From: Albifimbria verrucaria
Lineage: Eukaryota > Ascomycota > Sordariomycetes > Hypocreales > Stachybotryaceae
Length of the DNA: 64,000 bases
Assembly (NCBI GenBank): GCA_020081605.1
Contig: JAHREC010000018.1
Location: 620,001 to 684,000, forward strand
Reading direction: 5' to 3'
This document shows positions 48,885 through 59,403 of the stretch, one piece after another. Position numbers and translations under genes: made by a program. The stretch's first letter is position 1, and every line of letters starts with the position of its first letter. The notes beneath the pieces are model-generated. The model searched no databases. It saw nothing but the letters and a program-made list of their open reading frames with translations, and was not told the DNA's origin.

Positions 48885-51050
48885 ATGAGCCGCGCAATTG
48901 CCCAAAGGCTCACGGCCATACGCAGCCATGCCTTGTGCAGCACATCCTGGCGATTGCGACCCAGCGCGGCACACTGGACAGCGCGAACTGGGTTGGGAGG
49001 CAACGCCGGCGACGTCTCGCCCTTGTCTCGGCGGCGCCATTTGAGCACCACATCGTCGAGATTTGACGACAATGAAGATGCGCAGTCGGGCACATATAGC
49101 GAGGCTGACCATGAGCACGCCGTCATTTCAACTTTCGATCTTTTCTCCATTGGCATTGGCCCTTCATCTTCTCATACCGTGGGACCTATGCGAGCCGGCA
49201 ACATCTTTGTCGCTGATCTCGTCGAGGCTGATCTCCTTCAGAAGGCGCACAAAATTCGCGTCTCTATTTATGGCAGTCTTGCCCTTACTGGTGAGGGCCA
49301 CATGACCCCTTCAGCACTGCTGCTGGGCCTCGAGAGCGCCGATGTCGAAACCGTGGATACGGCTTATGTACCTGCTCGTTTCGCCGAGATCAAGGCAACC
49401 AAGAAGCTTTTCCTAGGGCACGGACTTGGAGAGGGCAAGGGTAAGGAAGTCAAGTTCGACTACGATCGTGACTTTACTTGGGAATGGGGTCGCAAGCTTC
49501 CTCTTCACAGCAATGGAATGCGACTCTCCGTGTTCGACGAGGAAGGCTATGTGCTAGCAACAAACGACCTTTTCAGCGTTGGCGGTGGCTTCGTGGTCAA
49601 CGGTGCGCTTTCAATTGCCTCTGCAACATCGTCAGAAGGCAACGCATCTACTGAGACCCCATCCGACTCAACAGATCTTGCAGAGGGGTTAAGAAACACC
49701 CCGCTGATCTAGCAGAGAACATGTTTTACAAGGAAATTCGAAGGTCTGATGCCGCTGGCGATCGCAGGACAGGACCTGAGGTCAAGCCAGTTGACAGCCC
49801 TTCGACTGACGCAGCAGGACTGCTTGGAGACAATCAGAACGGGGCGAACGGCGCGCTTCCACCAGCCGTTGCTTCACGCGTCGGGGGCAAAGATGTGCAG
49901 ACCGAGGCAGAGAAGCCTGAATCCTCAAGCAGGCAGCCCCTTTACCCATTTCGTGATGCCAGCAGCCTTCTGGCTTTGTGTCACAAGCACAACCTGACAA
50001 TCGCTCAGCTGGTCTATGAGAACGAAAAGAGCCACGGCTATACAGACGACGAAATCTACCAAAAGCTGTTCCGCATTTGGCAAGTGATGGATGACAGCAT
50101 CTTGGAGGGTGTACAAGCGCCCCTTGACACAACATTGCCCGGATCACTTAAGCTCCATCGAAGAGCTCCGGCGTTGTATCAGCGTCTCACCAGGGGTCTG
50201 TATCCAACCAAGACTTCTAGTGCCTTGGAAGGAGGGTCGCCCCAAGCAGGGCCATCCGCTGGAAACAGCAGCAATGCCAAGGGTGAGGCAAGCAGCTCTA
50301 CTACCTCCGTTCCTGCAACAACCAGGCCGATGGGCCTGAGCTTCAAGAGGGGTTCTGGGAAGAGACAACCCCTCGTGTTCATGGTTCAGTGTATCATCCC
50401 ATTTCGCCATCACCGCCAAGACGCACCACCTTCCCAGCTATGGACTACCTCACTGTTTACGCCATGGCCGTTAATGAGACCAATGCTGCTGGCGGCCGCA
50501 TCGTCACGGCCCCAACGAATGGCGCAGCGGGTATCATTCCGGCTGTGCTCAAGTACACGATTGAATTCATCAGCGATGATGCCGAGCGTGATATCCCCAC
50601 CTTCCTCCTTACCGCTGCAGCCATTGGCATGCTTTACAAGCGTGGTGCCACGATCTCTGCTGCTGAGGGTGGCTGCATGGCTGAAGTCGGCGTTGCTTGT
50701 TCCATGGCTGCGGGCGCCTTTGCTGCCTGTATGGGTGCCAGTCCTGAGACCATTGAGCAGGCTGCCGAAATTGGCATCGAGCATAATCTGGGCCTGACTT
50801 GTGATCCGATCGGCGGGTTGGTCCAGGCACCATGCATTGAGCGCAACGCGTTGGGCGCTATCAAGGCGATTTCCAGCGCCAACTTGGCACTCAGCAGTGA
50901 GGCAGGCACTCAAAGGTCCGACTTGACGACGCGATTCGTGCGATGCGACTGACAGCCAAGGGTATGAGGAATGAATTTAAGGAAACAAGCTTGAGCGGCT
51001 TAGCGACGAGCGTACCTCTTCACATCCCCGTGAGTGTACCCGACTGTTAG
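48885..51050 (+). CDS. L-serine dehydratase, iron-sulfur type, mitochondrial
   Basis: A single exon of about 722 residues after restoring bases at 49685-49688 (G), 50349-50352 (G) and 50912-50914 (A). The N-terminus is arginine-rich and poor in acids ([17 protein letters not shown] ... [13 protein letters not shown]), a mitochondrial presequence. The beta domain follows with [24 protein letters not shown]; the alpha domain has [17 protein letters not shown] and the cysteine segments [39 protein letters not shown], which ligate a [4Fe-4S] cluster in the bacterial type. It deaminates L-serine to pyruvate and ammonia. The domains are split by linkers of low complexity (about residues 245-350 and 440-500) longer than in bacterial enzymes. 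This is not the PLP-type enzyme. Confidence 0.93.
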
Positions 51051-52597
51051 TGTATGGGATGCAAGAGGTGGCGAAAACAATAATAGTGAATGAGTAGCGG
51101 ATATTTCTCCTTCATAGAACGTCAGTTAAAATATGGGTTTCGTAATTCTGTGTCACTCAAGTTGAGGGTCTTGCGACAATAGAGCAATACATGTTCGATC
51201 ACTGAACACATTCCAACTAATGATGGGGATAAATCTCGTCATTTCCACGGCAAGGCCGATGGGAGCCTGGATAGTTAGCTTGAGTCAGGAGCAGCTGAGG
51301 GAGCTGAAGTGCTGGAGGTTAAGTCACAACCAATCCATGTGGAATGCGAAGGACTTCATAAGTTGTATCTTTAGATTACTAGACAAGGATCGGTCTCCAT
51401 TATCCTAAAGGCTATCCCCAGATTACGTGCATATGAAATTATAATGTTAGAATCAAGTCTGGATCGTCAATGTGTGCTGGGTTGCAAGGATGTCTGCGCC
51501 GTACAACGTGTCTGTTCTGCTTGGGCTTGTGACTCTGGCCTGTGTGGTCGGATATATCCTCCTACTTCCCAAATATACGTCGCCAACTCGAAGAAGTGAG
51601 ACGTGTGTTATACACCCTTCTATCTTTATAGAATGAAGATCTCCGTGGCCTGGCCAATAACGTCAGTAATGTCGTATTAATTTATTTAAACCTGGACAGA
51701 ACCAAGAGTCTATAAAGGATGCTCCACTTGAGTAGAACATGGAATCGATGCATTGCTGACCCCTGTAGCCCAGCTGTTATATGCATATCCGGGTGTTACC
51801 GAACACCTTTTCTAGAAGGATTAGACCCATGCCCCGGTAAGGGGTCGCTGAAATCATGCTCTGGACAACCTCGTCTCCAGCTTTTGGGGTTTCGGTTATC
51901 CATGAAGCACTTGGTGCCGGAAATATGCCTACAAAGATTACAATATGGATCTATATTCCCAAAAGACACAAACCTGAATGCTCAAACTTCGGCAAGTAAA
52001 GCATTGTGTAATGCGCCGTCAAACTTGGAAGCACATCCTGGATTTGACGATCCCCGACCCTGCTCATACCACCGAAGCCGCTGCGAGCGTATGGTACAGG
52101 CTCTAGAGCCCTTCAATGCAAACCTACCTGCCTATTTCCCGGGTTTCTTCCCTTTAGGTTAGGCATAAATGTGACGTTGGATCGGATTCCTATAAAGCAG
52201 CCGGTAATTCATTTACTTCTGTGCAAAGAGGTCCACTTAGACTGTTCCATTCTACTTCTTCGGGCGATCGGTCTGTACCCTGCTCGAATCTCATTGGTCA
52301 CTTTACGAGGACGTCGAAATATCCTTCTTCTCTTTCGTCGAGAATAGCATTGGCAGACTAGGAATGCAATGCTTCTCCTAAAGGATTCGTCAAGAAGTAC
52401 CAGTTCTGGTCCACCCATTCCCATTCGTCGAGGTACGAGTGACGACAAGGCTGAAGATTATTGTACGCACATCTCACACCTTCTTCGTCGTTGCCGATCG
52501 TAGTATAAGTAGTGGTGAAAGTTTCTGTTCAAGGCCTTTTCAGGCAGCCCTCAAGTGTCCAGTCACCAAGCCAGAAATCTTGTCCTTCACTGCCAAT
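51051..52597. other. Intergenic region of about 1.5 kb
   Basis: Mostly non-coding. It holds one doubtful 48-codon membrane-peptide frame (51490-51636) and a 147-codon open frame at 51719-52162 whose composition (rich in Pro, Cys and Arg) does not look coding. The last 150 bp are the promoter and leader of the next gene. Confidence 0.45.
51490..51636 (+). CDS. Doubtful small membrane peptide
   Basis: A 48-residue frame starting MSAPYNVSVLLGLVTLACVV, with a single hydrophobic helix (about residues 8-27) and a basic stretch after it. A leader-like arrangement could also be the first exon of a degraded gene, because a GTGAGA donor follows the arginine codons at about 51595. No family is recognised and there is no supporting context. 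Confidence 0.2.
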   Translation: MSAPYNVSVLLGLVTLACVVGYILLLPKYTSPTRRSETCVIHPSIFIE

Positions 52598-53460
52598 ATG
52601 CTTTTCACCAAGGTCATCTCCTTCGCCGCCACGGCTGCCGTCGTCGCTGCCCATGACTTCCGCGAGACCTTTGAAGGCTACAAATTTATCAAATCTGGCC
52701 CTAAAGAGCTCAAGCCCAAGATCGACTACGAGTGGTATGGTGCGCAACATGCCCTGGCCGCCTTCCGCAAGCACCTAGGCCCAGATGAGATGCTCAAGCT
52801 GCTCGCCGATGACATTGCTGACGCAGACGCTTACTGGCACAACGTTGTCGACAACTCGACCGGCAAGTGGGTGCCCACAGACGGCTTTGTAACCGCTTTC
52901 TTGCCTAACCTGACGGCTTGGGCTTACGCCGCATGGATGCGCACTCCTTTATGGGATGCGGCTAACAATCTGGCCAACCCCGAGCATTACTTCAAGCGCA
53001 CCATCGAAGTCTCCCCGGGCGTGTTACAATCCGAGATCCTCGAGGGCTGGGGCGGCGTCATCACGCTCTTCGACATTCCTACCCTCGGTCTGCCTGACCG
53101 CAAGAAATACCCTTCCTGCGCGTGCAGAAGGAATTCCCACTCCAGGTTGCCGGACCCAAGGTACTCAAGGATGGTACTACCTTTGGTGTCTTGCATATTT
53201 CGGCTCGCGACGTGCCCAAGCCTAAGGGCGAGAAATATGCGGGTGTTGAGGTCCGCGCCACTGTCTGGTACCCAGATGGAGTTGAAGATGCTCACATTGA
53301 GATTGAGCGTCAGCACATTACCACTGAAATCATTAATACCTCTCTACAATGCCAGAAGGAGATTGTGTCTGGAGTGTTCACACCTCCGCCTCCCCTGCCT
53401 CAGCTTAGAGGCATGTGTACGAATCATTGGGGGTCGACAAGCACGAAGGAGCAAAATTAG
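52598..53460 (+). CDS. Secreted protein resembling DAPG-hydrolase (PhlG)-type enzymes
   Basis: A single exon of about 287 residues with one base missing at 53110-53112 (CCC). A signal peptide (MLFTKVISFAATAAVVAAHD) is followed by a soluble domain. The segments NPEHYFKRTIEVSPG, SEILEGWGGVITLFDIPT and RQHITTEI (an HxxxE pair) recall the helix-grip hydrolases that cleave carbon-carbon bonds in acylated phloroglucinols, including their two-His, two-Glu zinc site. I compare from memory of the motif only, so the family call is weak. The end may be unreliable: after EIVSGVF the sequence turns into a proline-rich tail, possibly intron read-through or a further frame error. No neighbour supports a pathway. 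Confidence 0.5.
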
Positions 53461-53782
53461 CAAAGGTGTCCATAATGTATCTAGCTGTTCATGAAAACAT
53501 TACTTAATTTGCTAAAAGGCCTGCCTATATGTATTATACGTAACTTGGGGATGTGCGCGTTGTATAACAGATTCTAATTAGTATCGTGATCCAACAATAG
53601 AGCCCCATGTCGATTCAACAGCAGGGATAGACCTAAAACAGTAACAAAGGCAAGCAGAGATACTGTCTGCTAATTCGCGACCCCGCAGTATGCTGCCTAA
53701 AGACCCATGTAGGAACGATGCTGCATTTCATTGTCACACTTTCATCAGAATTCAATCTTGACGTTCCAAAGAGATATCTTGA
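53461..53782. other. Short intergenic region
   Basis: 322 bp of AT-rich sequence; the promoter of the HET gene. Nothing else seen. Confidence 0.5.
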
Positions 53783-56005
53783 ATGGACCTTGACATGTCT
53801 AACTCAGCGCTCGTTGAGAGCCCAGAAAAATACCCCAAAGCAAGCCGTTTAAGCGCAGATGGCCGGTCACAGAAATCCACTCTTTGCGCAGCCTGCGCAG
53901 GTATCACCATACAGGCTTTAATTCGACCTGAAGGCTACACACATGTACAAAATGCTCTAGATCTTCTGGAGTTGGCAAAGACATGTCCATTGTGCCACCT
54001 CATTCGTCTGGCTATTGCGCAGGACAAGACCAAGCCACCTCCAGACGAACTACTGCAGCACATAATTGCCCAAGAGCCTGTCGTGATGTATGGAATCGGT
54101 GACGGAATAGATACAGAAGACACTTCGTCTCAATCAGCCGGGGTTTCTCCCAAAATCTACGGTATTAATGTTCATGTACCAGACCGAGAGTCCGGTTTCG
54201 ATATTGCCTACCTCAGTCTCGTTGCAGACCCTGGTAAGTCTTCCATGGTGCCGTCCGCAACTTGCGAAATTAGCAGAAATAGCTTACACGAAAGCACGCA
54301 CAGGAAGTTCTGCTGATTTGAGCGAGGACGTGATTGGAAGACCAGTGCTTAGTGACTCAGGGTCACCTGAAGCCTTAGAACTCGTTAAGAGATGGTACAA
54401 ATCATGCACTGCGGAGCACATGGCTTGCAAAGAGCTATTCACCGGAATAGATGCAAGCAACTTAATTCCGCAACTTCCTACTAGAGTTCTAGACCTGGAT
54501 CCCTATGATGGGACTGATGATTTGCGCCTCTTTGTGACAGAAGGGGCCAAAGCGCGTTATGCAGCACTGAGCCATTGTTGGGGCAAACACAGGTTGCTCA
54601 CAACAACCACTCAAAATGTAATGGCCCACCGTCGATGCATCAAGGTCAATTCACTCCCGAAGACATTCCAAGATGCTGTCAAGATAGCCCGATCACTGGA
54701 CCTGCGCTATCTATGGATTGATAGCCTGTGCATTATTCAAGACGATGCTGAAGACTGGCGTAAGGAGTCCGTACAGATGGGCCGAATCTACCAGAACGCT
54801 GCCATCACCATTGCTGCTTCCGGGGCTAGAGACGGTTCTGAAGGCTGCCTCAACAAGAGACAATCACCGGTGCCACTGGTACCATTACTTTACAAGGCAG
54901 CCACACAGGAATCTGGTGCAGAATATATTTACGCAACTCTATTCCCAGATCAGGCGCAGAGCAGCTTGACTCAGGCTCCACTGGGCAGCAGGGCTTGGAT
55001 CACACAAGAGTGGATGTTGTCACCACGCACCATTCATTACACGAAAGCTCGGATGGCATGGGCATGCCGAACGCATGTGAAATGTGAAGATGGCTACACA
55101 GAACCACCAATGGACGAGCAGAGGCTGTTTGATAGTATCAGACAGTACAGAGATTCCAAAACTCAAGGGAACTTAAATGCCGAAGCCAGAGGCGATTTTC
55201 TAGCTGACTGGTGCGAAATGGTCTCGACGTATACTTCACGCGACTTGACGTTCGAAAGTGATAAGCCTATTGCTATCCTGGGATTGGCTACCGAGATCAA
55301 AGAAAGCGTTCATGAGACATATATAGCGGGATTATTCTGCAATTCTATGGATTTAAAGACTGAGAATGACTCCAAATTCGTCCTCAGTCAACTTTTCTGG
55401 TTTCCTAAGATCAAATTGACCCGGCCGACACAACTTCATGATCAACCATCCTGGTCTTGGACTTCAACAGTCGGTGCCGTATCATTTTTCCCTGTGGTCA
55501 AGACATCACAATCCAAGGTCAAAAACCTTCGCTTTGAACAAGATGGACATTCACCTGAAGCCAAGCTATTAGTGAAGCACACTACGAAGTTACGCTTTAG
55601 TAGCCAGCTCAAGCAATGGGGTGGGGAGAAGTCTTGGCTTGGAACAGCACCACCCCTGGCACTCCGATAACGATGTATTTCTTTTCTCGATCCATGATAT
55701 ACAATGCAGGCGGTGTGAACTCTCGGAACCTGTTTTTATTCCTTGGTCCAGATCAAAATCCAGCCGGGTGGGTTACATTTGACCTTGGGGTCTGGCCCTC
55801 ACAGGAGACGAGATTGTTTGTCGCGCTCATGTCGGCGAGTGAGATGGATGGCGAGACAGACGGCTTTAATGTTATGTTTCTTGAAGAAATAGTAGATGCC
55901 AGCTATCAGGGGTCAGTTAGGACATTTACAAGACTAGGTGTCGGCGAGATTATAGACATGAGGTGGTTCGATGATGTCGCTTTTGAGGATATTCTATTGA
56001 TCTAA
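53783..56005 (+). CDS. HET-domain (heterokaryon incompatibility) protein
   Basis: Exons 53783-54233 and 54304-56005, intron 70 bp; about 717 residues. The N-terminus has CAACAGITIQ and CPLCHLIRL, a possible metal-binding pair. The HET domain runs from about residue 270: YAALSHCWG, LPKTFQDAVKIARSLDLRYLWID, SLCIIQDDAEDWRKES, MGRIYQNAAITIAASGARD and RAWITQEWMLSPRTIHY, all conserved blocks of PF06985-type domains. One base is missing in the GGGG run at 55618-55621; after it the C-terminal part continues to the stop. Known HET proteins trigger programmed cell death when incompatible hyphae fuse, although most family members are uncharacterised. Confidence 0.93.
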
Positions 56006-56416
56006 TGGCATCCCTAGTCAAGCCGGAACGGCTGGGTTAATTCATGGGCTTTCCTGACGCACATTACTTTCTACTTGGACTTTACATGATTTGGTGTAGG
56101 CCCATGTGGACCTGAAGTATCAGATGTAACGGGTAGAATCTCTCCCCTTCCAATAGCCAAAGACAGCGATGCTTCAGGCGGCCTGCAACTCATTGTGATA
56201 GGATTACTCGATAAATTCGGATATTTTGAATACAATCTGCCCTGATAAATCATTTCTCATTAATATCATCACACCTCAAGCCCTTGCCCTTCCATCCTAT
56301 CTGATAAAGTCCTTGAAATCCCCTGCTCAAAAGATTGTGTCCAACCAAGTCCAGGCGCTGGCAATTTCATAAATCCGCCTTCGTTTTCCCCTGTAGTGCT
56401 TTATGCACGCCATAGA
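56006..56416. other. Convergent intergenic region
   Basis: 411 bp between the stops of the HET gene and the coiled-coil gene. No feature seen. Confidence 0.5.
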
Positions 56417-57864
56417 TCAATCAATATCGATCATTTCGCATATTCTATTTGCAGGCTCAATGCGCCTCGTGTCCTCGTCAGGGCCTTTCAACTCTCGTGC
56501 AACTCGGTACAGTCTGTTTTGCAGTTGTACAACCTGGTTTTTGAGCTCTTGATTCTCCCGTGAAAGCACACTGTTCCGAACTGAATGACTGGCATTCGTA
56601 AGCTCGAGGGTATTATTGTTACACTCGAGGCTAGTCTGCCTTTTCTCAAGAGTCTTCTTCGTAGCCTCAAGGGCACTATATTTACGCTCGAGACTACTAT
56701 GATTTTCCTCAAGAGCAGTATTCGTAGCCTCAAGGGCATTATGCTTAACCTCAAGTGCATCAAGCTTAAGCCCGAGGTCTTTATTCTTATCCTTAAGGTC
56801 ATCATTCATAGCCTCAAGTGCCTTATGCTTATCTCCAAGAGCATTATACTCAAGCCGGAGGTCATTATTCTTAACCTCAAGATCGTTATACTTATTCTCA
56901 ATGTTGGCAGCCTTCTGCATAAGGTCAGTATTCGTGAACACAAGCACATTGTTCTTCCAAACAAGCTTGTTAACATTATTGGCAAGCTCATCCCTCTCAA
57001 TGACAAGCCCTTCGTTCTTCCAAACAAGCTTGTTAATCTCATTGATACATCCATTCCTCTCAATGGCAAGCCCTTTGTCCGCATAGAAATGCGGAATCGG
57101 TTTTGGGCAAACTTATCGTATGGTTCGATGTAGTTCTCAAGCTGATACAGTGTGTTGGTTTGTGTGCCCTCGGGTTGTTGCTGGGTGTTTGTGGCTGATC
57201 GTGCTGAATTGGTAGGCGATGGGGCTTTGGAGTTAATCGTCTGTCGGTCTTTCTCGAGTTGCTTCAAGCGTTTGTCCGGTCGTGAAAGAGGGCAGTTTTC
57301 CGGTACACACTTCTGGAGGTTGTCGCAGCAAGGCTTCATCCGCTTCGTTTTTGCGAAGTATGGTTGCCATGCTCCACAGCTCGTGTGTGCGTTGTGAGCG
57401 AGCGTTGTGAGGGTAGCGACGGTAGAGTTGCGTGGTATAATGTGTGCGCAGGCTAGGATGATGACCTGTCGATTGTTTGGGCATGATTCGTTGGTCATGG
57501 TAAACACCAGCTTGCTTCTTGTACCGTGCTGAACATATGTCCACTCATCGCGGCCTCGGTTCAGCTTCTCGGCCACGGATGCCTCGAACTCGGCTTTTGG
57601 CTGGCACTCCATGCCATGTGCGGTTCTGATCTGATCGATGGCTGTCTTCCAGAGATCCCAGTTCCTCACCTCAAGCTTGGGCCTTGAGTTGGGAGGATCT
57701 CGTGGGACCGGCTGCGTGCAAACGGTCGGTGTGGTGGGTGGCGTCTTCCGCCTTGGGCTAACAAGGACTCGTCCATCAGGAGATTCGTAACTTCCACCTA
57801 CTACAGGACTCAGGACTCGAACATTCCTTTGACCCTGTGGTCGCTGGTTATTGAGGATAGCCAT
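56417..57864 (-). CDS. Coiled-coil protein with tandem heptad repeats
   Basis: A single exon of about 482 residues with one base missing at 57101-57104 (TTTT on the plus strand). Residues 1-60 are basic and proline-rich. Residues 65-210 form a compact domain with many Cys and His (VIILACAHIIPRN, HTSCGAWQPY, MKPCCDNLQKCVPENCPL), which I do not recognise; it could bind metal. From about residue 260 the sequence is a long heptad coiled coil with repeated LEAxNxxLEExxxxLE blocks encoded by degenerate 21 bp units. The end is a leucine coil (LSRENQELKNQVVQLQNRL). The broken frame yields a nonsense C-terminus. Probable intracellular scaffold, by inference. Confidence 0.65.
56600..57070. repeat. Degenerate 21 bp minisatellite in the coiled-coil gene
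   Basis: Units of about 21 bp, such as GCCTCAAGGGCATTATGCTT and variants with ACCTCAAG, recur through the interval in register with the heptads. The 63 bp block ending in AACAAGCTTGTTTGGAAGAA occurs twice nearly identically (about 56950-57050). Confidence 0.7.
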
Positions 57865-59403
57865 TATGTTTGCTTCCTGAAGACAGGCGGTGGTGGTTGG
57901 GGAGAGAGGAGTGAAAGGGTAGGTGCAGATGAAACAGGTGGATAGCCACTCAGCTCAGGACGGTGTGAAAAACTTTTTATTGGCATCTGAAGAGCCGAAT
58001 GAGTGCAGGAGAACTTTTCAAAGGACTCGGCTTCGGGCCTCTCGCTGTTAAATAGGTATTCATAACACTATGATTGTAGCAAGGACGAATGTGGCGCTCA
58101 CAGCTGGCAGTCGAGCAAACATTCACGTTTCTTTTGTTTCTTTTTCTTTTCTTTTTCTTACAGATCCACCTTTTCCGGTTTCTTCTTCTAGCAATAGTTG
58201 GCAAACTTCACCTCAAGACTCCAGTTGGACAAATGAGGTCGAGTCACCGCCAAGGTTGAGTTGCTTTCTTTCTGGCCTTTATAAAGCGATCATTTGACCC
58301 TGACCCGTATGCTTTGTTCTCGATTTTTGTGGATGATAAAATCTATATTTTCTATTTACTATAGTGAGCCATTAATTCAATCCCAACGGTATCCCTGGTT
58401 TCTTCCACAAGGCTCTGAGGTTGCGGCCATCCCATTCGTGTCTCTGCCCATCCGATCGTTTCAGCCCATGCACTTCGGCAACCATCTCGTCGAAAAGTGT
58501 GGCCACCAAGTCTCCGTAGCTTGGTAACTCTGTCTAGCGGTCAGTGTTTTTCTTCAAGTCTTGTGCACGCTTGTGCGCACGGTGACAGCAGGGAGCAGCA
58601 CATAATCTAAAGCTGTTGCGTCATTCACGTCGCTTCGACCAAGCCTTACACACGAACCTGATGTTTATTCAGGATATGCGTTGGATGCTTCGCTTCACTC
58701 CTCGCCATTCTCAATACCAATAGCAGAGGCTGAATTCTCAGTTCCAAGGCCCTTTCGTACTATCTTTCCGATTCTCCGGGCCAACGGCTCGTAACACAGC
58801 ACAAAATGTCTATACCTGATCCGCCTGACCATAGATACTACCAATAGATGAGATGGCCACGGGCCAACTTCGCTTGGTCTAGAAATACATATCAAATCCA
58901 TACTGTAAGCGCCTCTGTATCGCCGTCAATTTACCCAATATTTTCCCCATCTTGGCATAGCTCAATCGTCCCAGGTCGGTAGAGGCGCCACCGTGCGGAG
59001 CTGGCATTAGCTTGATGCAACATCCCATCTGATGCCCGGATGTTGCACCTCTGCCAAGCAGCTTATCACGCCAGTTGTCCTATCTCTCCATCTCGTTGGA
59101 CGCCTGCACCGGAAAAAGTGACATACGTAGATTTCTTGGTGATAGGGCAGGCAAGAGGTGGAGAAACTGGGTTGGTTGAGACAGGAATGAGGGGATGAGG
59201 AGAAGTGATCATCAGATCATCACATGGACACAAGCTACTCTGCTACGGAAGCTTAAATATATAATAGACTGATATCGACTGTCGGTTTCTTTCATTAGAC
59301 CTCCTAAAAGATTCATCTACGTCTCCGAAAGGAACAAGGTAACATCGGCTAGAGCACCCGGAAAAGGCACCCAGAGCCAGACACAAGCCATTGCATAGGG
59401 ACT
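57865..59403. other. Divergent promoter region with a long pyrimidine tract
   Basis: About 1.5 kb between the coiled-coil gene and the copper amine oxidase. A tract of almost pure C and T lies at about 58130-58160 and ends in TTACAG, like a splice acceptor, perhaps of a 5' leader intron. The segment 58900-59120 has inverted similarity but no gene features. No coding region is supported. Confidence 0.5.

Noticed and set aside
51719..52162. 147-codon open frame
   Set aside because: Irregular composition, no domain, no splice or promoter support.
56585..57133. Open frame antisense to the coiled-coil repeats
   Set aside because: It is the mirror of the 21 bp repeat, composed of repeated Leu, Ile and Lys; the sense strand encodes a regular coiled coil.
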